Of a stretch of DNA of 64,000 bases, positions 8,063 to 16,280 are shown piece after piece. Both the position numbers and the translations under genes were made by a program. This DNA is from Paludibacteraceae bacterium. Lineage in GTDB: Bacteria; Bacteroidota; Bacteroidia; Bacteroidales; Paludibacteraceae. The notes beneath the pieces were generated by a model that saw only the letters and a program-made list of their open reading frames with translations, had not been told where the DNA came from and did not search any database. Each line of letters begins with the position of its first letter. Positions within the stretch are counted from its first letter, which is position 1. The DNA is taken from positions 79,599 to 143,598 of the forward strand of contig JAKSNK010000001.1 of NCBI GenBank assembly GCA_024399835.1, in the 5' to 3' direction.

Positions 8063-10759
8063 TTAAAAACCCCAAGCGGAATATATGCTGTTATTGTTTC
8101 TGATATAAAGATGTCCGTTGCGGATAAACTTATCGGTAGCCGGACCGGCTTGAATTTGCTTACTATCTGTAGAAACAGAGCAACCCGGATTGGCAAGTGT
8201 TACCGACTGAATATACGCTTCTGTCCATTCAAGATTATTGACTAATTTGAGCGTATATGTACCGGCAGTAAGATTCATTGTACCATATTCATGAGTAACA
8301 TCCCCCTTGCCATTGTCGTCGTAGTTGGCTTTAGACACTATCTGTGCCACAACCTGTTGTGACGCGTCCAGAACATAAAATTCCAATTTATAGCCATTGC
8401 TTGTATTGGTCACGGCAGAGAGCGTATAAGTACCGGTGCATTGCACTTGTACCTGCCATGTAGCATAACAACTTTGAGCCGTTTCGGGGTCTGCCTGTAT
8501 CATATTGCCCTCCAGCGTAAAGCCGGACAATGTAGCATCCGTTGCCGACAGTGTACCCGGCAGAGTAAAGACATCGCCCGACGGCGGAGGTGTAGGCGTG
8601 ACTTCCTTGTCCGTCGTAGCATTGGCTTGGCAAACGGTAGAAGAGACAGCCGTGCCGTTGTAAGAATAAGCGGCATAGTAATATTTGGTATCGGAGGACA
8701 GTCCATTGTCGGTATATGCCTCGGCATTGCCGGTATAAACCACCGTGCCATCGGTAGCGGAAGAGGGATAAGAACCCGTTTTGCGAAGAATCTTCACGGC
8801 AGTAAAATTAGCAGGAACGGAGCCCCCCGAAGTGAGATTGAGCGTAATATCCGTTATCGTGAACGAACCGGAGAAAGTGCCGGTGTAATCATCTTGTCCG
8901 GGATTAGCCACCAGATTGAGTGCCACCAACGGCTGCGTGCCGTAAGTATATGTTGCGGATGTCCATAGTTGTGCCGACGGTGTAACAGTATAAGTCGCAG
9001 GCGTTGTGCTGCTGAGCGATTGCGGTTCCCCACTCCACCATTGTGCATCTCCGGCATCTTTTACATACGCCAAGAAATCTACATCTTGTCCGTTACCTGT
9101 GAGCGTGAAAGAGATACTTGCTATATCCGTGCGATCGGCGAGAACGAACTGCACACCTGCTACATCCCAATTGGGGATATTGGCATACGAAACCGTATTG
9201 CCACTGATTGTAGCCGTACCACCCGAAGTATAGGATGATGCTTGCATCAGAGAGAGTGCTTCGGTAGTGCTACCGCTTGAACCCTTGGGAGTAGTCCAAC
9301 TCAGGTTGACAGAGGATGTACCATTGGCTGCTGCCGCAAAATCAGTAACGGCATCAACAGTGGTAACGGGGTCGGGGTCATCCTGTCCACCGCCTGCCGT
9401 GACTGTAATGGTATTGTTCAGCTTGTTATACCCCGTGCTGCTATCCCATATATTGCTATTGGCAAAACGCACGGCATAATTGGCATTGTTAGCAATCGAA
9501 GCAGAGGCGTCGGGCAACCATAAGTACATCGTATAAGAGCCAGCCACCATATTGGACGGCAATGTAATACTTTCGTTAATAGCGGTCGTAGCACCATTGG
9601 GCAGCCAAGTGCGCGGGTCGGATGCCAGTTGCACCTTATAAGTATTGGAAGACGACTTGAAGACAATGTAAGCATGACGCTCGTTATAGAGAGGTGCATA
9701 GCCCACATTCTTTATATTGAGTTGAACATTGATTTTCTTGCCAATCGAGCCAGTCTCGGGCAGCGTGGCTGTAGTGAGTTGGAAACGATAGCCGAGGTTG
9801 CGTGACATGTTCACAAAAACACCTTCGGTTCTCCATTGGTTCGTGACGAACTCCGAATATCCGGAATTGAGATACGAGTAATGCAATTGTGCCATTTCGG
9901 CTTCTGCAATGGTACCTTTTGCCCATTTATTATAAGCAGTTTGACCACTTTCCATGTTGGTTTCACCGCCATTGGGCACATAGAGACATTCGGTAGCAAG
10001 GTATGTCATGTCGGTAGTGCGATTGACATAAGTGCCCATATTGGTTTCATCACTAAGGAAAGCATCGTTGTGATGTCCCAAACGCCCTTTCGCGGTATTT
10101 TGGTGGGCATCCGAAGCAGACATAGCAGAGGAAGAACCGGTGTAGTCCTTCTTAAATTTAGGTGTACGCAACTGTACGCAACGCGAAGCAGGAACGCAAG
10201 CCAACAATTTGTCTATCAAAGATGTTTTAAAAGAAGCATCAATGGCATTTCCCGTGCCATAGGACGAATAATACCACTCTCCCCAACGCCCGAGGAAACC
10301 GGCTTGCACAACATAGATGACATCCACATTGTCCTCGAGAACGGACTTGAGTTGGTCCAAATGGCGCTGCCATTGTGCCAAAGAGGCATCTCCCGTATTG
10401 GAAGAAGAAGTATAAGCAAAACGCACAATGGCTTTGCAACCATGTGAGCGAAACTTAGCAAAGTCAGCACGAATTTGATTAAGCGCACCCTGACTCAAAT
10501 CTTGCGCAGTAAAATCACTCAAGTAATACAAATCCAACAACAATGTGCGATTGTTATTTCGAGCACTCGTGAAATAGCTGTCACTCAATTTGGACGAGCC
10601 ATTGCTATTTCTTGACAAGGTCTGCTCCAAGTGGTCGTAGAAGCCACGCTCGGGATTGCAGAAATCCGTTGTGTTGTCAGCTGTGTAAGTAATTGACTTG
10701 GCTTGCATACCCACAATAGTAACAAGGCAAGCCACCAGAATCAGATTTAAGCGTTTCAT
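8063..10759 (-). CDS. Large secreted DUF4874/DUF4832 protein, predicted glycosidase
   Basis: About 898 residues. The ATG at 10759 (MKRLNLIL) is preferred; an ATG at 10765 is also possible. After the signal peptide, NPERGFYDH (about 35) opens a TIM-barrel-like DUF4874 region with AGFLGRWGEWYY (Glu near 161), LRTPKF, HHNDAF and NGGETN (Glu near 266). A DUF4832 beta domain (SDPRTWLPNG; YTMYLWLPDA) runs to about 450. Then come Fn3-like and carbohydrate-binding-like modules and a tail, KFIRNGHLYI to SAWGF. The two conserved Glu match the acid/base and nucleophile layout of clan GH-A, so a glycosidase role is inferred, not shown. It heads a unit with alkaline phosphatase, metallophosphatase fusion and EamA, under its own promoter. 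Confidence 0.8.
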   Translation of the reverse strand: MKRLNLILVACLVTIVGMQAKSITYTADNTTDFCNPERGFYDHLEQTLSRNSNGSSKLSDSYFTSARNNNRTLLLDLYYLSDFTAQDLSQGALNQIRADFAKFRSHGCKAIVRFAYTSSSNTGDASLAQWQRHLDQLKSVLEDNVDVIYVVQAGFLGRWGEWYYSSYGTGNAIDASFKTSLIDKLLACVPASRCVQLRTPKFKKDYTGSSSAMSASDAHQNTAKGRLGHHNDAFLSDETNMGTYVNRTTDMTYLATECLYVPNGGETNMESGQTAYNKWAKGTIAEAEMAQLHYSYLNSGYSEFVTNQWRTEGVFVNMSRNLGYRFQLTTATLPETGSIGKKINVQLNIKNVGYAPLYNERHAYIVFKSSSNTYKVQLASDPRTWLPNGATTAINESITLPSNMVAGSYTMYLWLPDASASIANNANYAVRFANSNIWDSSTGYNKLNNTITVTAGGGQDDPDPVTTVDAVTDFAAAANGTSSVNLSWTTPKGSSGSTTEALSLMQASSYTSGGTATISGNTVSYANIPNWDVAGVQFVLADRTDIASISFTLTGNGQDVDFLAYVKDAGDAQWWSGEPQSLSSTTPATYTVTPSAQLWTSATYTYGTQPLVALNLVANPGQDDYTGTFSGSFTITDITLNLTSGGSVPANFTAVKILRKTGSYPSSATDGTVVYTGNAEAYTDNGLSSDTKYYYAAYSYNGTAVSSTVCQANATTDKEVTPTPPPSGDVFTLPGTLSATDATLSGFTLEGNMIQADPETAQSCYATWQVQVQCTGTYTLSAVTNTSNGYKLEFYVLDASQQVVAQIVSKANYDDNGKGDVTHEYGTMNLTAGTYTLKLVNNLEWTEAYIQSVTLANPGCSVSTDSKQIQAGPATDKFIRNGHLYIRNNNSIYSAWGF

Positions 10760-10796
10760 AAGCATATTTTTAATGTTATATTTTCCGAATCAATTG

Positions 10797-10851
10797 CAAA
10801 GTTACAAAAAAAAATACATACATAAAAACGCAAAAGCATGTTTTTTAGCAT
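10797..10851 (-). promoter_or_regulatory. Promoter with PUL operator, upstream of the large DUF4832 gene
   Basis: TAACTTTG (10804-10797, minus strand) is the -7 box. The 14-mer ATGTTTTTTAGCAT (10838-10851) is 12/14 identical to the reverse complement of the PUL operator and starts exactly 34 bases from the -7 box. It overlaps the loop and one arm of the terminator hairpin of the preceding gene. About 120 bases upstream of the -7 box lie two TTTCGAAA motifs (10924-10931 and 10934-10941), matching sites at the agaR promoter. Confidence 0.6.
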
Positions 10852-10863
10852 ACTTTTGCGTTT
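10825..10863 (-). terminator. Terminator after the DUF4832 gene at 10947-12485
   Basis: An inverted repeat of about 15 bp (AAACGCAAAAGCATG / CATACTTTTGCGTTT, one mismatch) with an 8-base loop is followed on the minus strand by a short T run. It separates the transcript ending at 10947 from the promoter of the next unit. Confidence 0.65.
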
Positions 10864-10923
10864 CGAAATATATAAATACTTACAAATTAGGTACTTAACT
10901 TATTTTCGTAACTATTTTTTTTC

Positions 10924-10941
10924 TTTCGAAAGGTTTCGAAA
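10924..10941. promoter_or_regulatory. Paired TTTCGAAA motif
   Basis: TTTCGAAA occurs twice with a 2-base gap (period 10). A 20-base match including this pair occurs on the opposite strand at 38262-38281, and the same spacing is seen at 34470-34487 before agaR. Another single copy is at 10861-10868. It may be an operator for the DeoR-type regulator (inference). Confidence 0.4.
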
Positions 10942-10946
10942 GAATC

Positions 10947-12485
10947 TTATCTGATTGTCTGCCCCAATGCAGAATAAACATGTTTCCCCTGATGAATCGA
11001 GAGAGTATGATTCTTGATGTATTTCTTGGACAAAGCGGAGGAAACGACTTTGTCCAAGGCATCAAAAGGGACGCCGTCCTTGATTTCAACCGTCATGTTG
11101 AGGTCATTCATGCCCTCTATCCAGTTCATATTTTGGTTTGCCAAACGCACTGCATAAGCGGGATCGGCAGCGATGGACTCATAGACATCAGGCATATAGA
11201 AATATACATGATACAGTCCGTTTGCCATATTTTGCGGCAAAGGCAGATTCTCTACGACGCCTGTTTCCTGTCCGCTTTTCCAGCGGCGAGGGTCAGACTG
11301 GAGAGGCAGCATGTGTGTCTCGCCGTTGCCCTTGAGGACAATGTAAGCGATACGGCGGTTGTACAGATTGGAGAAGCCGGCATTATAGACGATAAAGCGC
11401 ACGGGCAGAGCATACTTAGGGTCGATGGAATCCGGCAGGGTGACACTACGCATTTGCAAGCGGTAGCCAAGACAGCGCTGCATCGTCTCGTAATGAGACA
11501 AACTGCTGCCTTCGGGTTTGGTATTCTTCCATGTACGGAGAACAGAGAGATCGTAGTCCATATTGAGGAAATCGTAGTGCAATGTTTGCATGTCTGCCAT
11601 CGCACGAGCACCTGTATTATAAGGTGCTTCGCCACCGTTATTCTCGCCGCCGAGAGGTACATATTGCCCTAAATTAGCCAAGTAGGGGCGTTCATTGTAG
11701 GCATCATAATAAGTACCATCGTTGCTGGAGTTGGCAGCAAAAGCATCGTTATGGTGCGCCAAGCGCGCCTGTGCGCTACCGTTAAAAGCCGTCTGGTCGG
11801 TCAATTGGGTCTCATAGTCGCGCTTACCGTTGCCGATATATTCGGTGATATAGTGTACGGTACGCAATTGTACACAGCGGTCAGCAGGTGTCATATCCAA
11901 CAGACCATTGATGATGTCGTTACGGTCGCTGACTGCATTGGGTTTTGACCAGTCTTTACCAAAGGTGGAAGAGAAGTACCACTCGCCCCAAATGCCTACA
12001 AAGCCGGCTTGTACGCAAGCAATCACATCAGCATTGGCAGCCAATACGGGTTTGAGTTGCGCCATGTGCGCCAACATACCTTGCTTGGATGGCTCGGTGA
12101 ACGACCAGTTATTGTCGCTCTTATAGCCCTGTGAACCGTAAGAGAAACGGACAATGACTTTGAGACCGTTGTTGCGTGCCACCTCAAAATCGTTGGCAAT
12201 CAGTTGCAAGTCCTTGTTGGTAATAGGTGAACCGTCGTTGTACTTATTCATATAGAAATAGCGGAACAGCAAGGTAACCTGATCGCGCTTGCAAGCAGAT
12301 ATTGCGTCCGAGCGATTGGTCAATCCGCCAGTTCCGTCGCCGTTAAAGCGAATATCGGAATAGTGGTAAAAACCGCGTTCGGGGTTCAAAATCATGGTGT
12401 TGTCGTCTGCCACATAAGTCACGGTGGCTGCATTCATGACTACTGCCAACAGCATGGCACATAGTGAGAGAACAGTCTTTCTCAT
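10947..12485 (-). CDS. Secreted DUF4874/DUF4832 protein, predicted glycosidase
   Basis: A 512-residue protein with a signal peptide (MRKTVLSLCAMLLAVVMNAA). NPERGFYHY starts at about 34. The conserved core follows: IVRFSYG, QAGFVGIWGEWYF (Glu168), LRTVHYITEY, HHNDAF and VPLGGEN (Glu281). The DUF4832 beta domain carries SDPRRWKSGQ and YHVYFYMPDV. It ends with the shared tail in a slightly extended form (KYIKNHTLSI to YSALGQTIR). No accessory binding module is present. It is a near-twin of the upstream gene; about 100 residues around the WGEW motif are almost identical, so the two arose by a tandem duplication. The gap to the upstream gene is 12 bases. Role inferred as cleavage of a PUL glycan outside the cell; no activity is known to me for this family. 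Confidence 0.85.
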   Translation of the reverse strand: MRKTVLSLCAMLLAVVMNAATVTYVADDNTMILNPERGFYHYSDIRFNGDGTGGLTNRSDAISACKRDQVTLLFRYFYMNKYNDGSPITNKDLQLIANDFEVARNNGLKVIVRFSYGSQGYKSDNNWSFTEPSKQGMLAHMAQLKPVLAANADVIACVQAGFVGIWGEWYFSSTFGKDWSKPNAVSDRNDIINGLLDMTPADRCVQLRTVHYITEYIGNGKRDYETQLTDQTAFNGSAQARLAHHNDAFAANSSNDGTYYDAYNERPYLANLGQYVPLGGENNGGEAPYNTGARAMADMQTLHYDFLNMDYDLSVLRTWKNTKPEGSSLSHYETMQRCLGYRLQMRSVTLPDSIDPKYALPVRFIVYNAGFSNLYNRRIAYIVLKGNGETHMLPLQSDPRRWKSGQETGVVENLPLPQNMANGLYHVYFYMPDVYESIAADPAYAVRLANQNMNWIEGMNDLNMTVEIKDGVPFDALDKVVSSALSKKYIKNHTLSIHQGKHVYSALGQTIR

Positions 12486-12497
12486 ATCAATAAAGAA

Positions 12498-14549
12498 TTA
12501 TAATCCAAGTGCGTTATAGGCATGTCCGTCGCGAACAATATGCAACTGCCCTCTTCTGTCCAAATACTTGACTACCACAGGAGCCGTTTCGTGAACGGTG
12601 GGCAGGGGAGTAGTCGGCAAGGAAGTAATCGTAATCTGCTGAATACGGTTCCAAGACCAACCCTTGCTGTCAGGCAAAGTAGAAAGAACAAACAAAGTAG
12701 GTTCGGTAACGGTATATTCGGTAGTGGTATTGGCATTGATAGTAACCGCACTACCTCCGTTCATGGTTATCGTTGCCGTATTGGGGGATCCGTTTTGGGG
12801 GTCTCCGTCTCCGTTGAGAGAACCGACGGTGATTGTTACCTTAGAGTTGGCTTTTACCCAAAACGAGATATCGTGTTGCGTATTGGGGTTATCTATTCCC
12901 AAACCGCCGTCAGGACCTGATTGGTTGTCCCAATATACATTACCGTCGGAGGAAGAAGCAATGGTGTAATAGTGGGCACTTAATTCGGTTTGTATGCCAT
13001 TGGTACTCTTGTCTCCAGCCGGTGCGTATTGCGCTGCCAAAGTCATAAAGTCGATAGAAGTAGCATAGTCGTGGGACGGGTCGTCATCGCCTTGTCCTTG
13101 TTCTCCGCCTTGTTGACCGCCTTCTTCTCCGCCGCCTTGCGCACCACTAGTCTTAATGACAATGGTCATACCGAGGTCATTCAGTCCGTCGTTGCTCCAG
13201 CCCATGTTCTTGTTTGCCAATTGAATAGCGTATGCTTTTTTGTCGGCAATAGAGGCGTACATATCCGGCAGGTTGATATATATATTATAGGTGCCTGCAG
13301 AAATATTGGACGGCAAAGTAAGCGTTTCGTTGATAGCAGTCGTCTGTCCGCTTTTCCAGAGGCGCGGATCAGATTTGAGCGGCAGTTTGTAGGTTGTGTT
13401 ATTGCCCTTGAGTACAATGTATGCGATACGCTTGTTGTAGAGATTGGAGAAGCCGGAGTTTTTCATTTGCAGTTGTACACTCATAGTGCCTCCCACATTT
13501 GCCTCGTTGGAGAAAGTGGCGCTAAGCAGTTGGAAACGATAACCGAGACGGCGTTTCATAATGTCGTAGTAGGAAACGCCATCTTTCGTCTGCGATTTCC
13601 AATTGTTAATCGTCCCGCTATAGAACTCGGTATTGAGGTAGTCGTAGTGGAACTGCTCCATGTCAGCCATGGCTTTGGCGCCTGTGGTATAGGTGGAGTT
13701 GTATTCATTGTTCTCTCCCCCGACAGGCACATATTGACCAAGATTGGCAAGATAGGTGCGCTCGTTGTTGTAGTCACGGTAGGTACCCTGGTTCTCCTTA
13801 TCGGCACAGAAAGCATCGTTATGGTGTCCTATGCGCGATTGTGCAGAGCCGGAGAAAGCCGTTTGGTCGTTGAGGTTGGTAGTGTAGTTGCGCGTACCAT
13901 TGCCTATATATTCGGTAATATAATGCACAGAACGGAGCTGCACACAGCGGTCGGCAGGCGTCATATCCAGCAAGGAATTGATGATGTCGTTACGGTCGGA
14001 CACTGCATTGCTCTTAGACCAATCTTTACCAAATGTGGAAGAGAAATACCACTCACCCCAAATACCTACGAAGCCGGCTTGCACGCAAGCAATCACATCG
14101 GCATTGGCAGCCAAGACGGGTTTGAGTTGCGCCATGTGGGCTTGCATGCCTGATTTAGAAGGTTCGGTAAATGACCAGTTATTATCGCTAGAATAGCCAT
14201 TTTCACCATAAGAGAAACGCACGATAAGCTTGACACCATTGGCACGCGCCACGACAAAGTCGTTGGCAATCATATCAAGGTCTTTTTGCGTAATCGCCGT
14301 ACCCGTATTGTAACGATCAAGGTAAAAATAGCGGAAAAGCAATGACATATTGTCGTTTTTGCAACTCTGTATGTTGCCACCACCGAGTCCGCCACCACCT
14401 TGGCCATTAAGTTTAACATCAGAATAATGGTAGAAACCGCGTTCGGGATTCCAGAAGTCGGTGTCATCATCTACTGTGAAAGTTTTGGAAGAAGCAAACA
14501 CGCCAACCATAGTCAGCATGCCAATAACAAATAAACTAATGCGTTTCAT
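12498..14549 (-). CDS. Secreted DUF4874/DUF4832 protein with C-terminal binding module
   Basis: About 683 residues from the ATG at 14549 (MKRISLFVIG). NPERGFYHY at about 34, GFVGIWGEWYF (Glu near 166), HHNDAF and VPVGGEN (Glu near 279) are conserved. The DUF4832 beta domain ends near 475. A Gly/Gln/Glu-rich linker (GGEEGGQQGGEQGQG) then leads to a domain of about 150 residues resembling a beta-sandwich carbohydrate-binding module. The C-terminus is the shared tail (RRGQLHIVRDGHAYNALGL). It differs from its tandem twin mainly by the added linker and module, suggesting duplication followed by gain or loss of the binding domain. It lies 74 bases after the 359-residue secreted protein, probably in the same transcript. 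Confidence 0.85.
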   Translation of the reverse strand: MKRISLFVIGMLTMVGVFASSKTFTVDDDTDFWNPERGFYHYSDVKLNGQGGGGLGGGNIQSCKNDNMSLLFRYFYLDRYNTGTAITQKDLDMIANDFVVARANGVKLIVRFSYGENGYSSDNNWSFTEPSKSGMQAHMAQLKPVLAANADVIACVQAGFVGIWGEWYFSSTFGKDWSKSNAVSDRNDIINSLLDMTPADRCVQLRSVHYITEYIGNGTRNYTTNLNDQTAFSGSAQSRIGHHNDAFCADKENQGTYRDYNNERTYLANLGQYVPVGGENNEYNSTYTTGAKAMADMEQFHYDYLNTEFYSGTINNWKSQTKDGVSYYDIMKRRLGYRFQLLSATFSNEANVGGTMSVQLQMKNSGFSNLYNKRIAYIVLKGNNTTYKLPLKSDPRLWKSGQTTAINETLTLPSNISAGTYNIYINLPDMYASIADKKAYAIQLANKNMGWSNDGLNDLGMTIVIKTSGAQGGGEEGGQQGGEQGQGDDDPSHDYATSIDFMTLAAQYAPAGDKSTNGIQTELSAHYYTIASSSDGNVYWDNQSGPDGGLGIDNPNTQHDISFWVKANSKVTITVGSLNGDGDPQNGSPNTATITMNGGSAVTINANTTTEYTVTEPTLFVLSTLPDSKGWSWNRIQQITITSLPTTPLPTVHETAPVVVKYLDRRGQLHIVRDGHAYNALGL

Positions 14550-14623
14550 AATATTAATATTAAAAGTATTATTTAGCAAGTATAGGGAGTAATCAGCTCC
14601 CTACACCTAAGTTTATGGGCAAA

Positions 14624-15703
14624 TTAGAAACCCAAAGCGTGAATGTATTTGTCACCGTTCTTAATCATGAAGCGACCGTTGCGAATCATCTTAGCAGGTG
14701 CGATTTCAGTTTCTGCTCTGTCAAAGCCGGTAGGCATATTGGGGTTGATAAGAGTAACGGAAGTCACTTTGGAAGTAGCCCAAGCACAGAAGTTCTTCAT
14801 TTTGAGCATATACTTGCCTGCAGGAACAGCACTCAAATCCCATTGACTATGTTGGAAACCACTTGCAGGAGACCAAGTACCGTAAGGATAATTATTGGCA
14901 ATAGAAGCAACCACAGCGTTAGTAGCCACATCTACCAAGTCAAAACTAAAGCCAGTATTTGTCTCGGTGAAAGTTCCTGCCATCGTAATCGTATAGGTAC
15001 CAGGAGCAGTAAGTTCAACAGGCCATGCTGCCCAGAAAGCAGTATCTTGAGAACCACCGGTCAAATTGAAATTCAATTCACTTCCACAAGCCAATGCTTT
15101 GTGAGTAAATTTAGCATCAGCAGCATTGTGTGTGCCATTGAGGTTGGTAAAAACAGCATCTGCCGGACCTACTTCAAAAGGATGATGTTGATTCTCACTC
15201 CAGCACCAACTATCAGGATCTAAGGGATCTTGCAATGTCGCATCAGGTGCACTTGGCAAATAATATGCGCCCCAGTTATAAGTCATTTGAACATTGCAAC
15301 TGCCTGAGAAAGGAATCGAAGTAAATGAGGAGGTAGGAACAACCAATTCATAAACCTTGCCACTAACAGCAGCTGTACCCGTCCAACTTGCCATTTCATA
15401 ATCCTGACCCATGGAAGCAATTGTCCAAATCTTCTCATCAATATATGTTTCAGCAGATTTATCTGCATCTACATAAAAAACAGGAGCATCTTCAACGACA
15501 TTATCCGTTTCTTGCTCCAACATAGCAGCAAAAGCATTGCCAGAACCGGCATTCACAGTAAATTTCAAAACAGGATAAGTACCCGGTTCTGTAACCATCG
15601 GGATGTTAGCCCAATCGGAGTTGTTACCATCAATGGTAATAGTTTGTGCATTCATAGTCAAAGCGGCTACCATTGCACTTGCAAAAAAGAAAAACTTTTT
15701 CAT
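14624..15703 (-). CDS. Secreted beta-rich protein with shared C-terminal tail
   Basis: A 359-residue protein with signal peptide (MKKFFFFASAMVAALTMNA). Its N-terminal part starts with DGNNSDWANIP, similar to the SDWANVP-type start of the surface lipoprotein at 20719-21549, so both may share a CBM9-like or sugar-binding fold. The second half (about 200-320) resembles a jelly-roll binding domain. It ends with KMIRNGRFMI to HALGF, the tail of the neighbouring secreted enzymes. No catalytic motif is visible. It is first in its transcript, behind a promoter with the PUL operator. Likely role: glycan binding at the surface (inference). Confidence 0.7.
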   Translation of the reverse strand: MKKFFFFASAMVAALTMNAQTITIDGNNSDWANIPMVTEPGTYPVLKFTVNAGSGNAFAAMLEQETDNVVEDAPVFYVDADKSAETYIDEKIWTIASMGQDYEMASWTGTAAVSGKVYELVVPTSSFTSIPFSGSCNVQMTYNWGAYYLPSAPDATLQDPLDPDSWCWSENQHHPFEVGPADAVFTNLNGTHNAADAKFTHKALACGSELNFNLTGGSQDTAFWAAWPVELTAPGTYTITMAGTFTETNTGFSFDLVDVATNAVVASIANNYPYGTWSPASGFQHSQWDLSAVPAGKYMLKMKNFCAWATSKVTSVTLINPNMPTGFDRAETEIAPAKMIRNGRFMIKNGDKYIHALGF

Positions 15704-15819
15704 AAATTGTTTGTTTTTAATTAGTTATTGAATTTACTAGATTTTCCGGATAGTCCCAGATGTTCTAGATTTTAGTCGATATAGTATGTTCGTTTGGTCG
15801 TCTTCTCTAAAAAACGGTG

Positions 15820-15874
15820 CAAAGATACATTTTTTTTTTCACATATAAAAATATTTTTATATGTTATAAAACAT
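15820..15874 (-). promoter_or_regulatory. Promoter with PUL operator, upstream of 14624-15703
   Basis: TATCTTTG (15827-15820, minus strand) is the -7 box; no -33 TTTG is at the right place. ATGTTATAAAACAT (15861-15874) starts 34 bases from the -7 box, identical in sequence and spacing to the site at 1687-1700. Confidence 0.65.
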
Positions 15875-15889
15875 GTTTTTGGGTGAATC

Positions 15890-16280
15890 GGAGAATTAGT
15901 GAGTTAGCGAATCGTTTTTTTTCTTTTAATCACAATGTCTTGTCGGGTAGTTTTTACCGCAAAGCGCGACCTGTCGCGAGGCGGTAAAACCACCCCAAAA
16001 AACAAGACGACACAAAAGGACAAAGAACACAAAGCGCCGTTTTTAACAAGTGAAGGAGTAGCATAAGAGTGGCTCGATGTATAATTCGACCGTCGGTCGA
16101 CCGTCGGTCGACTGTCGGCAAAGACCCGTATAAGGAAGGGACATAGAACTCCCTAAGCAAGGAGAAGTTTAATAAGCGTTGTTGATAGTTGATAGTTGAA
16201 AGATGTTTAGTGTTTAGTGTTTAGAGTTTAGAGTTGTTGAACAAGTTTAGAGTTTAGAGTTGATAGTTGATAGTTGAAAG
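15890..16280. repeat. Repeat-rich gap: octamers, 11-bp VNTR and 7-bp repeats
   Basis: Three repeat families meet in this gap. Degenerate GGTGAATC/GAGAATTA octamers lie at 15892-15924. An 11-bp unit TCGACCGTCGG occurs three times (16086-16118) between the flanks ATAAT and CAAAGACCC (16081-16127). From about 16171 to 16280 there are runs of the 7-mers GTTGATA and GTTTAGA. A short minus-strand ORF across the 11-bp repeats has no coding character. No terminator is evident after the gene that ends at 16281. Confidence 0.7.

Noticed and set aside
15954-16160. Minus-strand ORF of 68 codons across the 11-bp repeats
   Set aside because: Its middle is encoded by the dispersed repeat, it has no domain and no promoter or ribosome site; treated as non-coding.
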